Of a stretch of 27,405 bases of DNA, positions 6,731 through 15,781 are shown piece by piece (the stretch's first letter is position 1; each line of letters starts with the position of its first letter). A program made the translations under genes and the position numbers. The stretch comes from an uncultured Eubacterium sp. (GTDB lineage Bacteria; Bacillota; Clostridia; Oscillospirales; Acutalibacteraceae), in contig CAJTZJ010000018.1 of the NCBI GenBank assembly GCA_910583925.1, positions 1 to 27,405 on the forward strand, in the 5' to 3' direction. The notes beneath the pieces are model-generated. The model did no database searches. It saw nothing but the letters and a program-made list of their open reading frames with translations, and had not been told where the DNA came from.

Positions 6731-7747
6731 TTAATCGGGATAACCGTCCGGATTCTGGCTTTGCCAGCGCCAGCTGTCCTCGCACATTTCTTCAATATCC
6801 CTTTCAGCTTTCCAGCCAAGCTCCTTCAAAGCCTTGCTCGGGTCTGAATAGCAGGTGGCGATATCGCCTGCACGGCGGGGCATAATCTGATAAGGAACCT
6901 TTTTGCCGGATGCCTTTTCAAATGCCTTGACAACATCAAGCACGCTGTAGCCCTTTCCTGTTCCGAGATTGTAAATGAACAGTCCCTTTTCGCCGTTAAC
7001 CTTTTCAACTGCCTTAACATGGCCGAGTGCAAGGTCAACTACATGGATATAATCTCTAACCCCTGTTCCGTCGTGTGTATCATAATCATTGCCGAAAACA
7101 CCAAGCTTCTCTCTTTTGCCGATAGCAACCTGCGTAATATACGGCATAAGGTTATTTGGAATTCCGTTCGGATCTTCTCCCATTGTTCCGCTCTTGTGCG
7201 CACCGATTGGATTGAAGTAGCGAAGCAGGCAGATAGACCATTCTTTGTCTGATACATACAAATCCTGTAAAATACATTCAATCATAAACTTTGTTCTGCC
7301 GTAAGGGTTGGTTACGCCGCCAACCTGCATATCTTCTGTAAGCGGAGAAACATTGTTCATACCATAAACGGTTGCTGATGAAGAAAATACAATTTTCTTG
7401 CAGCCATTCTTTCTCATAACATCAAGAAGAATAAGCGTTCCGTTAACATTGTTATCAAAATATTCAAGCGGTTTTTCCACGCTTTCGCCAACAGCCTTCA
7501 AACCTGCAAAGTGAATCACGGAATCAATCTGTTCTTTTTTGAAGATTGTGTCCATTCCATCATAGTCACGGATATCACATTCATACCATTTGAATTCTCT
7601 GTTTGTAAGAGCTTTGATTCGGTCTATGCTTGATTTTTTGCAGTTGTAGAAATTATCTACAATTACAACATCAACGCCTGCGTTGAGAAGCTCAACACAA
7701 GTGTGGCTGCCGATATACCCTGCTCCGCCTGTTACTAATACTGCCAT
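6731..7747 (-). CDS. galE: UDP-glucose 4-epimerase
   Basis: 338 residues, the same length as the classic enzyme. The start is the ATG at 7747, with AAGGA just upstream; the open frame runs 17 codons further but has no ribosome site. The NAD-binding Rossmann motif TGGAGYIGSH is at residues 6-15, the catalytic Ser is S124 in SSSAT, and the Tyr/Lys pair is Y149 and K153 in NPYGRTK. It interconverts UDP-glucose and UDP-galactose in the cytoplasm, feeding the Leloir pathway and cell-surface polysaccharide. It lies 32 bases downstream of proS on the same strand and is probably co-transcribed with it. Confidence 0.97.
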   Translation of the reverse strand: MAVLVTGGAGYIGSHTCVELLNAGVDVVIVDNFYNCKKSSIDRIKALTNREFKWYECDIRDYDGMDTIFKKEQIDSVIHFAGLKAVGESVEKPLEYFDNNVNGTLILLDVMRKNGCKKIVFSSSATVYGMNNVSPLTEDMQVGGVTNPYGRTKFMIECILQDLYVSDKEWSICLLRYFNPIGAHKSGTMGEDPNGIPNNLMPYITQVAIGKREKLGVFGNDYDTHDGTGVRDYIHVVDLALGHVKAVEKVNGEKGLFIYNLGTGKGYSVLDVVKAFEKASGKKVPYQIMPRRAGDIATCYSDPSKALKELGWKAERDIEEMCEDSWRWQSQNPDGYPD

Positions 7748-7779
7748 AAGAAATCCTTCTTTCAAATATAATATACAAA

Positions 7780-9216
7780 TTAATATGCTTTGCCCCAATA
7801 AAGCATGTGCTTAGCGGGCTTGCCGCAGCAAACGCAGGTGTCGGAAAGCTGTTCCTGTTCAAGAGGAATACACCTTGAACCAACGCCTGTTACGTCTTTA
7901 ACCTTATCTTCGCATGCCTCATCGCCGCACCACATTGCTTTAACAAAGCCATCTCCGTTTTCTTCAAGTGACTTTGTAATTTCATCAAGTGTATTGCAGA
8001 TATAAGTTCTGCGTTCTCTGTTTTCAAGAGCTGCGTTATAAATTCCGTTTCTGACCTCTTCAAGCTTCTGCGGAATCATTGCTTCAAGCTCATCAAGAGA
8101 AACAAAGGTTTTTTCTCTGTTATGGCGTGTTACGATAACACATTGATTGTTTTCAATATCCTTAGGTCCGATTTCAAGTCTGATCGGAACACCCTTCATT
8201 TCATATTCGGCAAATTTCCATCCCGGTGTATTATTTGAAGCATCAATCTTAGCACGGCAGATTTTCTTTAATCTGTCGCAAATCTCATTTGCTTTTTCAA
8301 GCACACCTTCCTTGTGCTGAGCAACAGGCACTACGATAACCTGAATCGGTGCAACGGCAGGAGGAAGAACCAGGCCGTTGTTATCGCCGTGTGTCATAAT
8401 GATAGCGCCGATAAGTCGGGTTGTCATACCCCATGAAGTCTGATGCGGATAAACAAGCTTGTTTTCCTTATCTGAATACTGAATTTCAAATGCCTTTGCA
8501 AAGCCGTCTCCGAAATAATGAGAGGTGCCTGCCTGAAGAGCCTTGCCGTCATGCATCAATGCTTCAATACAATATGTTCTTTCTGCACCTGCAAACTTAT
8601 CGCTTTCTGTTTTCATACCCTGAACAACCGGAATAGCAAGCTCCTTCTGGCAGAATTCCGTATAGACATTAAGCATTTTTTCTGTTTCTTCAATTGCTTC
8701 CTCGGCGGTTGCGTGAAGTGTATGACCCTCCTGCCACAGGAATTCTCTTGAACGAAGAAACGGTCTTGTTGTTTTTTCCCATCTTACAACTGAAACCCAT
8801 TGGTTATAGAGCTTCGGCAAATCGCGGTAAGACTGAACAACATTTTTGAAATGCTCGCAGAAAAGAGTTTCAGAGGTCGGACGAACGCAAAGGCGTTCTT
8901 CAAGCGGTTCGCTTCCTCCGACAGTTACCCATGCACATTCAGGAGCGAAGCCCTCAACATGATCTTTCTCCTTCTGTAAAAGGCTTTCAGGTATAAACAT
9001 AGGCATACAAACATTTTCATGCCCTGTAGCTTTAAACATAGAATCAAGGATTTTCTGAATATTTTCCCAGATAGCATAGCCGTATGGCCGTATAACCATA
9101 CAGCCCTTAACGCTTGTATATTCAACAAGCTCTGCTTTTTTGCAAATATCGGTATACCATTTTGCAAAATCTTCATCCATTGAGGTAATGTCCTCAACCA
9201 TTTTCTTTTGTGCCAT
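7780..9216 (-). CDS. proS: Prolyl-tRNA synthetase, archaeal/eukaryotic type
   Basis: 478 residues, class II aminoacyl-tRNA synthetase. It lacks the large editing insertion of the E. coli-type enzyme and has the compact ProS type 3 layout. Seen in order: an N-terminal FAKWYTDICKKAELVEYT-like head; motif 1 region (KGCMVIRPYGYAIWENIQ); motif 2 (RWEKTTRPFLRSREFLWQEG); motif 3 (WGMTTRLIGAIIMTHGDNNG); the anticodon-binding domain from about residue 280 (LPPAVAPIQVIVVPV); and the C-terminal zinc-binding-like domain with CGDEAC and CVCCGKP, ending in the conserved Tyr. AAGGAG lies 11 bases before the ATG. It charges tRNA-Pro. The upstream gap is too short for a T-box leader. Confidence 0.97.
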   Translation of the reverse strand: MAQKKMVEDITSMDEDFAKWYTDICKKAELVEYTSVKGCMVIRPYGYAIWENIQKILDSMFKATGHENVCMPMFIPESLLQKEKDHVEGFAPECAWVTVGGSEPLEERLCVRPTSETLFCEHFKNVVQSYRDLPKLYNQWVSVVRWEKTTRPFLRSREFLWQEGHTLHATAEEAIEETEKMLNVYTEFCQKELAIPVVQGMKTESDKFAGAERTYCIEALMHDGKALQAGTSHYFGDGFAKAFEIQYSDKENKLVYPHQTSWGMTTRLIGAIIMTHGDNNGLVLPPAVAPIQVIVVPVAQHKEGVLEKANEICDRLKKICRAKIDASNNTPGWKFAEYEMKGVPIRLEIGPKDIENNQCVIVTRHNREKTFVSLDELEAMIPQKLEEVRNGIYNAALENRERRTYICNTLDEITKSLEENGDGFVKAMWCGDEACEDKVKDVTGVGSRCIPLEQEQLSDTCVCCGKPAKHMLYWGKAY

Positions 9217-9274
9217 ATATATTTATTCTCCTTTGACATTTAACAGTTGTTGCTAAATGCAGTTATGCCTCTCT

Positions 9275-9303
9275 ATTATAAACTAAACAGTATAATATGT
9301 AAA
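9275..9303 (-). promoter_or_regulatory. Promoter of proS-galE
   Basis: On the minus strand TTTACA (plus-strand 9298-9303), a 17-nt spacer, and TATAAT (plus-strand 9275-9280). It lies about 60 bases before the proS start, divergent from the atp promoter. Confidence 0.65.
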
Positions 9304-9381
9304 TATGAAATTTAAATAAAAATTTTATACGAATTGCAAAATAGTTGTATACAATTAGTGAAAACTCTTTTGATTTGTTTC

Positions 9382-9410
9382 TTGCAAATGTAAAAATTCA
9401 GTGTTATAAT
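9382..9410 (+). promoter_or_regulatory. Promoter of the ATP synthase operon
   Basis: TTGCAA at 9382-9387, a 17-nt spacer, and TATAAT at 9405-9410, about 57 bases before the atpB start. The 250-bp gap between proS and atpB otherwise holds only this and the divergent proS promoter. Confidence 0.7.
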
Positions 9411-9466
9411 TAGCTTAAATTGAAAAGCAGAACACAGTGTTTTGCAGTGTGAAAGGAAGTGGTTTT

Positions 9467-10195
9467 ATGTCTGCTTTCCCTTTGATGCCGGTAACTATGG
9501 ATTTAAAAGAAGAGCTTATGGAGCAACTTGAGCTTGAAACTGTTTTCACTATTCCGTATATCAATGTTGAGGTTGATGAATCAACAGTTGTTTCGTGGAT
9601 AATCATGGCAGTATTTACTGTTCTGGCAATTATCTTAACACGAAATCTTAAGGTTGAAGGCAAGCTTACAAAAAAACAGCTTATTCTTGAAGTCTGTATG
9701 GAAAAGCTGATAAACTTTTTTGATGGAATTCTTGCGGGCAAGGGGAAAAAATATGCACCGTGGCTTATGAGTATGGCAATCTTTATCGGTGCCTCAAATA
9801 TTATAGGCATATTTGGCTTTAAGCCTCCTACAAAGAGTATGCAGTCTACTGCTGCAATGGCAATAACAAGCATTATTCTTGTTGAAATTGCAGGTATAAG
9901 AGAAAGAGGCTTAAAAGGACATTTGAAATCCTTTGCTGAGCCTGTATGGGTTGTAGCGCCGATTAATTTGCTGGAGCTTATTATTAAGCCGCTTTCGCTT
10001 TGTATGCGACTTTTCGGTAATGTATTGGGTGCATTTATAATTATGGAGCTTCTGAAAAGCATTTTGTTAATTCAGATACTTCAGCTTCCGGCAGCATTCA
10101 GTTTGTATTTTGATTTGTTTGACGGAATTTTGCAGGCTTATATTTTTGTATTTTTAACAGCTATGTATGTTCAGGAAGCTGTTGAAGTTGAATAA
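9467..10195 (+). CDS. atpB: ATP synthase F0 subunit a
   Basis: 242 residues. ATG 9467 is chosen because GGAAG lies about eight bases upstream; the frame also reads back to a GTG at 9437. It is a membrane protein of five to six helices. The essential Arg is R181 in SLCMRLFGN, preceded by the typical IKPLSL. It forms the two half-channels that pass ions to the c-ring. It is the first gene of the operon; no atpI precedes it. Confidence 0.95.
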   Translation: MSAFPLMPVTMDLKEELMEQLELETVFTIPYINVEVDESTVVSWIIMAVFTVLAIILTRNLKVEGKLTKKQLILEVCMEKLINFFDGILAGKGKKYAPWLMSMAIFIGASNIIGIFGFKPPTKSMQSTAAMAITSIILVEIAGIRERGLKGHLKSFAEPVWVVAPINLLELIIKPLSLCMRLFGNVLGAFIIMELLKSILLIQILQLPAAFSLYFDLFDGILQAYIFVFLTAMYVQEAVEVE

Positions 10196-10236
10196 AACTA
10201 TAAAACTATTATTAATTATTTTAAAGGAGAATTATT

Positions 10237-10455
10237 ATGGGAATAGCAATCGGAGCAGGAATCGCTGTATTAGCAGGTATAGGTGCAGGTGTAGGTATCG
10301 GTATAGCAACAGGTAAGGCAGTTGAGGCAATTGCGCGTCAGCCTGAAGCAGCAGGTCAGATCAGAACAACACTTCTTCTTGGCTGCGCACTTGCAGAAGC
10401 AACAGCCGTTTACGGTCTTGTTGCCAGCATTCTTGTTATATTATTGGTTAAATAA
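10237..10455 (+). CDS. atpE: ATP synthase F0 subunit c
   Basis: 72 residues, a hairpin of two membrane helices joined by the conserved polar loop ARQPEA. The ion-carrying carboxylate is E54 in ALAEATAVY. Compared with the sodium-type c subunit of Ilyobacter, the Gln on helix 1 is Ile (I21), the Pro in that helix is Ala (A17), and the Ser after the Glu is Ala (A55); the Thr (T56) and Tyr (Y59) remain. Known sodium rings use the Gln and Ser side chains, so proton coupling is the better guess. AAAGGAG precedes the ATG. Confidence 0.97.
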   Translation: MGIAIGAGIAVLAGIGAGVGIGIATGKAVEAIARQPEAAGQIRTTLLLGCALAEATAVYGLVASILVILLVK

Positions 10456-10507
10456 GAGGAAATCCTTAAAATCCTAAGAAGAAACTTAATGAAAGGAAAA
10501 ACGGGTT

Positions 10508-11008
10508 ATGCTCAAATTTAACTGGAATTTTCTTTTTATGCTTATTAATCTTGTAATTTTTTATCTGCTTATGAGAAAATTTTTGTTTAAGCCGATTATG
10601 AAGGTTATGGACAAGCGTAAAGAGATAATTGAAAATCAGTTCAGTGATGCCGAAGAAGCGAATAATCAGGCATTAAAGCTGAAAGAAGAATATGAAGAAA
10701 AAATTGAAAATATCAATGCTGAAACCGAACAGCTTATCAGTGAGGCAAAGCAATCTGCAAGAGTTGAATATGATAGAATTATAGACAGAGCAGAGGCTGA
10801 TGCAGAAAGTATAAAGGCTGTTGCCAAGAAACAGTCTGATGAAGCCTGTGAAAGCCAGCTCAGAAAAGCAAAGGAAGACATTGCAAATCTTGCTATTGAA
10901 ACTGCTGAAAAGGTTTTGAGTAAAAGTGTTTCTGCTGAAACAGACAGTGATATTTTCAATGAATTTTTAAATGAGGGCAGTGAAGAAAATGAATCTCAAA
11001 ATAGATGA
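10508..11008 (+). CDS. atpF: ATP synthase F0 subunit b
   Basis: 166 residues: one N-terminal membrane helix (about 5-25, NWNFLFMLINLVIFYLL), then a long charged helix rich in Glu, Lys and Ala that forms the peripheral-stalk coiled coil. FLFKPIMKVMDKRKEII is the usual post-membrane junction. There is a single b gene and no b'. The last 20 bases overlap the start of the delta-alpha fusion gene. The stalk dimer would contact the delta domain of that fusion. Confidence 0.94.
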   Translation: MLKFNWNFLFMLINLVIFYLLMRKFLFKPIMKVMDKRKEIIENQFSDAEEANNQALKLKEEYEEKIENINAETEQLISEAKQSARVEYDRIIDRAEADAESIKAVAKKQSDEACESQLRKAKEDIANLAIETAEKVLSKSVSAETDSDIFNEFLNEGSEENESQNR

Positions 11009-13010
11009 TTATGTTAATACACTGCTTTCTAATGAAATCAGTGTATCGGAGCTTGATAATGCAAAGAAAATTCTTTCTGTATCCGATGAATTAATTCAGA
11101 TTTTAAACAGTCCGTCTGTTTCAAAAGAGGAAAAGAAAAAAGTTGTTGATGAAATTTTTTCTTTTTCCGTAAAATCTATTGTTCTTCATCTTGCTGAGGA
11201 ATGTAAGGTTGATGAATTAGGCAGCGTTATTGATGCTTATTCGGCAGAGCTGGATAAGAAGAATAGGGTTGCAAGAGCAACTCTTATCTGTGTAACAGAA
11301 CCTGATGAAAAACAGCTGAAGGGCATTGAGGAATTTGTTTGCAAGGAAGAAAATGCAGGCTCTGCAAAAATTGAAATTGTTAAGGATAACAGCCTAATCG
11401 GCGGTTTTATTATCCGTATCGGCAATAAGCAGTATGACAGAAGCCTTAAATCAAAAATCAGCAGCATTAAAGAAAAAATTGTTAATGATGCAAGAAAATC
11501 CTCCTCTGTTGATACAGACGGAATTATATCCATTCTCAGAAGCGAAATTAAGGATTATGATTTTGAAACAAACAGTGAAGAGGTTGGAACGGTTATCAGA
11601 GTCGGCGATGGCATAGCAACCATTCATGGTCTTGATCATGTAATGTATGGTGAAATTGTTGTTTTTGACTGCGGCATTAAGGGCATGGTTCAGGATGTCA
11701 AGCGCACAACAATCGGCTGTATTATTTTCGGTAATGATAATGAAATCCACGAAGGCTCCAAGGTTCGCCGAACACATAAGAATGCCGGTATTCCCGTAGG
11801 TGAAGCCTTTATCGGAAGAATCGTTAATTCACTTGGTGAAGCAATAGACGGAAAAGGTGATATTGTTTCCGATGAATTCAGACTCATTGAAAATCCGGCA
11901 CCGTCCATTGTTGACAGAAAATCGGTTTCCGAGCCTCTTGAAACAGGAATACTTGCAATAGATTCCATGTTCCCGATTGGAAGAGGGCAGAGAGAGCTTA
12001 TTATCGGCGACAGACAAACGGGTAAAACCTCTATTGCGATTGATACAATTATTAATCAAAAGGGAAAGAATTGTATCTGTATTTATAATGCAATCGGTCA
12101 GAAAGCATCAACCGTAGCAAAGCTTGTCGGCACTCTTGAAAAAAACGGAGCGATGGAATATACAATTATTGTTTGTTCAACTGCTTCCGATTCGGCATCA
12201 TTACAGTATATTTCCCCATATTCGGCAACGGCGATTGCAGAATATTTTATGCACAAGGGCAAGGATTGCCTGATTATTTATGATGATTTAAGTAAACATG
12301 CTGTAGCTTATCGTGCACTTTCTCTTTTGCTTGAACGATCTCCCGGTCGTGAAGCTTATCCGGGGGATGTATTCTATCTTCATTCAAGATTGTTAGAGCG
12401 TTCTTCCCGCCTTTCCGATGAACTTGGCGGAGGCTCAATAACGGCTCTACCGATTATAGAAACACAGGCAGGAGATGTATCTGCCTATATTCCGACTAAT
12501 GTTATATCCATTACAGACGGACAGATTTTCCTTGAAAGTGATTTGTTTTTCAGCGGTCAGCGTCCGGCTGTTAATGTTGGTTTGTCGGTATCCCGTGTTG
12601 GCGGTGCGGCGCAGACAAAGGCTATGAAAAAAGCCGCCGGCTCTCTTCGAGTTGACCTTGCGCAGTATCGTGAAATGGAAGTGTTTACACAGTTCTCATC
12701 TGACCTTGATGAAGAAACGAAGGCAGGTCTAACTTATGGCAAGGGGCTTATGGAGCTTTTGAAGCAGCCGCTTACCCATCCGCTTTCACTTGCACAGCAG
12801 GTTATTACGCTTGTTGCTGCAATCGGTAAAAAGTTTGTTGATGTTCCTGTCGGTGAAATCAAAAAGTATCAGGGCGAAATGCTTGAATATTTTGAAAATT
12901 CATATTTTGAAATTATGAGCGAAATTAATGATAACAAGGTGCTTACTGATGAACTTAAGGATAAAATTCTTAAGGCTGTTGATGATTTCAGAAAGGTAAA
13001 AAATGGCTAA
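10989..13010 (+). CDS. atpA: F1 ATP synthase delta-alpha fusion (atpH fused to atpA)
   Basis: 673 residues in one uninterrupted frame. Residues 1 to about 165 are the delta/OSCP-type subunit: an N-terminal helical domain with ILNSPSVSKEEKKKVVDEIF, then the C-terminal part with NSLIGGFIIRIGNKQYDRSL. A short Ser/Asp linker (ARKSSSVDTDG) leads into a complete alpha subunit from about 178: ILRSEIKDYDFETNSEEVG, Walker A GDRQTGKT at 340-347, arginine finger R536 in VSRVGGAAQ, and a normal alpha C-terminus. The linker has no in-frame ATG, GTG or TTG and no Shine-Dalgarno, so alpha cannot easily start alone. ATG 10989 follows GAGGG (11-base spacing) and overlaps atpF by 20 bases. The delta N-terminus is slightly short. 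Confidence 0.95.
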   Translation: MNLKIDDYVNTLLSNEISVSELDNAKKILSVSDELIQILNSPSVSKEEKKKVVDEIFSFSVKSIVLHLAEECKVDELGSVIDAYSAELDKKNRVARATLICVTEPDEKQLKGIEEFVCKEENAGSAKIEIVKDNSLIGGFIIRIGNKQYDRSLKSKISSIKEKIVNDARKSSSVDTDGIISILRSEIKDYDFETNSEEVGTVIRVGDGIATIHGLDHVMYGEIVVFDCGIKGMVQDVKRTTIGCIIFGNDNEIHEGSKVRRTHKNAGIPVGEAFIGRIVNSLGEAIDGKGDIVSDEFRLIENPAPSIVDRKSVSEPLETGILAIDSMFPIGRGQRELIIGDRQTGKTSIAIDTIINQKGKNCICIYNAIGQKASTVAKLVGTLEKNGAMEYTIIVCSTASDSASLQYISPYSATAIAEYFMHKGKDCLIIYDDLSKHAVAYRALSLLLERSPGREAYPGDVFYLHSRLLERSSRLSDELGGGSITALPIIETQAGDVSAYIPTNVISITDGQIFLESDLFFSGQRPAVNVGLSVSRVGGAAQTKAMKKAAGSLRVDLAQYREMEVFTQFSSDLDEETKAGLTYGKGLMELLKQPLTHPLSLAQQVITLVAAIGKKFVDVPVGEIKKYQGEMLEYFENSYFEIMSEINDNKVLTDELKDKILKAVDDFRKVKNG

Positions 13011-13884
13011 CGCAAGAGAGATTCTGAGCAGAATAAAGTCTATTAAGGACACTAAGAAAATAACAAATGCTATGTATATGGTATCCTCTTCCAAGCTTCA
13101 GAAGGCAAAAAAGGATTTGCAGAATACGGAGCCTTATTTTCTTGAAATACAGGAAAGTATGGCAAAAATTCTTAATTTTGCCCCGGAGGTCGGCAGTAAA
13201 TTTTTTGACCAAAGAGAGCATAAAAAGGGTGCAGACAGAAGAATCGGCTATCTTGTTATAACTGCAGATAAAGGCCTTGCAGGTGCATATAATCATAATG
13301 TTATCAGACTGGCGGAAGAGATTGCTCTTAATGAAGAGGATGATATGCTCTTCGTTGTAGGCCAGGTAGGAAAGCATTATTTTGAAAAGCAGAGTATCCC
13401 GATTGATATTAATTTCAATTATACAGCGCAGAATCCGTCAATGAACAGGGCAAGGCATATTGCCGAAAAGCTTCTGGAGCTTTTTCTTGAAGAAAAAATT
13501 GATGAGGTTTATGTAATTTATACAAGAATGATTAATTCAATGACGGTTGAACCTATGTTCAAAAAAATTCTGCCTTTAAAAGAAATGCAGTCTGAAGCAC
13601 AGGATAAGAATAATCATTATGATAATGCAAGATTTGAACCCAATGTTCAGACAGTTTTTGATAATATAGTTCCGAATTATGTTGCAGGCTTTATTTACGG
13701 TGCATTAATTGAATCCTATTGCAGTGAACATAATTCAAGGATGATGGCGATGCAGACTGCAACGGATGCGGCAACAGATATGATTAAGCAGCTCGGAATA
13801 CAGTATAACCGTGCAAGACAGGCGGCAATAACGCAGGAAATTACCGAGGTTATTGCAGGCTCTAAGGCACAAAAAAATAAATGA
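13003..13884 (+). CDS. atpG: ATP synthase F1 subunit gamma
   Basis: 293 residues. The N-terminal helix MANAREILSRIKSIKDTKKIT and the C-terminal helix (MMAMQTATDAATDMIKQL, ending in NRARQAAITQEITEVIAG) are the two conserved coiled-coil strands of the rotor. The Rossmann-like middle carries the usual DKGLAGAYNHNV. The ATG overlaps the stop of the delta-alpha gene by eight bases and has AAAGG six bases upstream. Confidence 0.97.
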   Translation: MANAREILSRIKSIKDTKKITNAMYMVSSSKLQKAKKDLQNTEPYFLEIQESMAKILNFAPEVGSKFFDQREHKKGADRRIGYLVITADKGLAGAYNHNVIRLAEEIALNEEDDMLFVVGQVGKHYFEKQSIPIDINFNYTAQNPSMNRARHIAEKLLELFLEEKIDEVYVIYTRMINSMTVEPMFKKILPLKEMQSEAQDKNNHYDNARFEPNVQTVFDNIVPNYVAGFIYGALIESYCSEHNSRMMAMQTATDAATDMIKQLGIQYNRARQAAITQEITEVIAGSKAQKNK

Positions 13885-13913
13885 TAACGATTTCGGTTAG
13901 GAGGAAATCCTAA

Positions 13914-15299
13914 ATGAATAATGGTAAAATAGTTCAGATAATGGGTCCTGTTGTTGATGTTGAGTTTGACGGTACGCTTCCCAAGCTCAAGGATGCTCTT
14001 GAAGTTGAAGTAAACGGCAAAAGGCTGGTTATGGAGGTTTCTCAGCATATCGGCAATAAAACAGTAAGATGTGTTATGCTTTCGGCTTCTGAGGGGCTTT
14101 ATAAAGATATGGAGGTTATTGCCAAAGGAGGCGCTATCTCTGTTCCTGTCGGCAGAAAATGTCTTGGCAGACTTTTTAATGTAGTCGGAGAGCCGATTGA
14201 TGGTCTTGAGGATTTAAGCGATGCGGATCATTGGGAAATCCACAGAGAGCCGCCAAGCTTTGAAGAGCAGTCGGCTAATGTTGAAATTCTTGAAACAGGC
14301 ATTAAGGTTATAGATCTTTTAACACCTTATGTAAAAGGCGGTAAAATCGGTCTTTTCGGCGGTGCCGGTGTTGGAAAAACCGTTCTGATTCAGGAGCTTA
14401 TAACTAATATTGCAAATGAGCACGGCGGATATTCTATATTTACAGGTGTAGGCGAGCGTTCAAGAGAGGGTAATGATCTTTGGAATGAAATGAAGGAATC
14501 AGGCGTTATTGATAAAACAGCGCTTGTTTTCGGTCAGATGAATGAGCCTCCGGGAGCGCGTATGCGTGTTGCGGAAACAGGTCTTACAATGGCAGAATAT
14601 TTCCGTGATGTTCAGAATCAGGATGTACTTTTGTTTATTGATAACATTTTCCGTTTTGTTCAGGCGGGTTCCGAGGTTTCGGCGCTTCTTGGAAGAATTC
14701 CATCCGCTGTTGGTTATCAGCCTACTTTGGCAACCGAAATGGGCGAGCTTCAGGAAAGAATTGCTTCTACTAAAAACGGATCTATTACATCTGTTCAGGC
14801 TGTTTATGTTCCGGCTGATGATTTAACCGATCCTGCTCCGGCAACAACCTTTGCACATCTTGATGCAACAACCGTTCTTTCAAGAAAGATTGCAGAAAAA
14901 GGTATTTATCCGGCTGTTGATCCGCTTGAATCAAACAGCCGAATTCTTGAAGCCGATACAGTCGGCGAAGAGCATTATAATGTTGCAAGAAGAGTTCAGG
15001 AGTATTTGCAGAAATATAAAGAACTGCAGGATATTATTGCTATTCTTGGTATGGAAGAGCTTTCCGAAGAAGATAAGACAACTGTATTCAGAGCAAGAAA
15101 AATTGAAAAATTCCTTTCTCAGCCATTCCATGTAGCTGAAATGTTTACAGGCTTGAAGGGTGTTTATGTTCCGGTAGCTGAAACAGTAAAAGGGTTTAAA
15201 GCGATTTTGGACGGCGAGGTTGATGATGTGCCGGAGGCTGCCTTTTTTAATGTAGGTACTATTGAAGATGTGCTTGACAAGGCAAAGAATATGAATTGA
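13914..15299 (+). CDS. atpD: ATP synthase F1 subunit beta, catalytic
   Basis: 461 residues, normal length. Walker A GGAGVGKT is at 149-156, the catalytic Glu is E181 in GVGERSREGND, and the DELSEED-like loop reads EELSEED near residue 380. YQPTLATEMGELQERI and the C-terminal FHVAEMFTGLKG are standard. There is a strong ribosome site (AGGAGG) before the ATG. It is encoded as a normal separate gene, in contrast to alpha, which is fused to delta. Confidence 0.98.
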   Translation: MNNGKIVQIMGPVVDVEFDGTLPKLKDALEVEVNGKRLVMEVSQHIGNKTVRCVMLSASEGLYKDMEVIAKGGAISVPVGRKCLGRLFNVVGEPIDGLEDLSDADHWEIHREPPSFEEQSANVEILETGIKVIDLLTPYVKGGKIGLFGGAGVGKTVLIQELITNIANEHGGYSIFTGVGERSREGNDLWNEMKESGVIDKTALVFGQMNEPPGARMRVAETGLTMAEYFRDVQNQDVLLFIDNIFRFVQAGSEVSALLGRIPSAVGYQPTLATEMGELQERIASTKNGSITSVQAVYVPADDLTDPAPATTFAHLDATTVLSRKIAEKGIYPAVDPLESNSRILEADTVGEEHYNVARRVQEYLQKYKELQDIIAILGMEELSEEDKTTVFRARKIEKFLSQPFHVAEMFTGLKGVYVPVAETVKGFKAILDGEVDDVPEAAFFNVGTIEDVLDKAKNMN

Positions 15300-15312
15300 G
15301 AGGCGGTAAATT

Positions 15313-15726
15313 ATGAAAACTTTTAAGCTTAAAGTTATTGCGTCAAATAAAGTTTTCTATGATGGCGATTGCCAATGCCTTACGATTCCATATATAGACG
15401 GCGGTGCAATGTCCTTTCTTGCGAATCACGAAAATGTTGTTATTCCTCTTGATAACGGAGAGATGAAGATTAAAACGGATCAGGAAGAGATTATTGAAGC
15501 CTTTGTCGGCGATGGTTTTATCGAATTTCTGAATAATGAAGCGCTTATTGTATGTGTTTCTGCTGAGCTTCCTGATGAAATTGATAAAAGGCGTGCAGAA
15601 GAAGCTAAAATCCGTGCAGAGGAAGAGTTGCGTCATAAGCAAAGCCAGATAGAGTACAGCGTTTCCAAAGCAAACCTTTCAAGGGCAATGGAAAGAATTA
15701 AGGTTAAAAACAGACATGAAATTTAA
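15313..15726 (+). CDS. atpC: ATP synthase F1 subunit epsilon
   Basis: 137 residues: an N-terminal beta-sandwich (about 1-84, with GAMSFLANHENVVIPL and VGDGFIEFLNNEALIVC), then a C-terminal helical pair. IDKRRA at residues 90-95 fits the I(L)DxxRA motif that binds ATP in Bacillus-type epsilon, so an ATP-sensing inhibitory role is likely. It is the last gene of the operon; a hairpin terminator follows. Confidence 0.95.
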   Translation: MKTFKLKVIASNKVFYDGDCQCLTIPYIDGGAMSFLANHENVVIPLDNGEMKIKTDQEEIIEAFVGDGFIEFLNNEALIVCVSAELPDEIDKRRAEEAKIRAEEELRHKQSQIEYSVSKANLSRAMERIKVKNRHEI

Positions 15727-15730
15727 ATTT

Positions 15731-15762
15731 AGGGAAGCATGATTTTGTGCTTCCCTGATTTG
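15731..15762 (+). terminator. Hairpin terminator after the atp operon
   Basis: Nine-pair stem AGGGAAGCA / TGCTTCCCT (15731-15756), with a poor T tract (GATTTGTAT). It may terminate incompletely and allow read-through into the HAD-DUF523 gene, whose ribosome site begins about 15 bases later. Confidence 0.6.
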
Positions 15763-15781
15763 TATATAAGGAGAACCGAAA

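Noticed and set aside
9217..9466. T-box leader upstream of proS
   Set aside because: The proS promoter leaves a leader of only about 55 bases, with no antiterminator or T-box sequence.
11470..11540. Delta-alpha fusion as a frameshift artefact or internal alpha start
   Set aside because: The two domains are in the same frame with a plausible linker. No ATG, GTG or TTG start and no Shine-Dalgarno is present at the junction.
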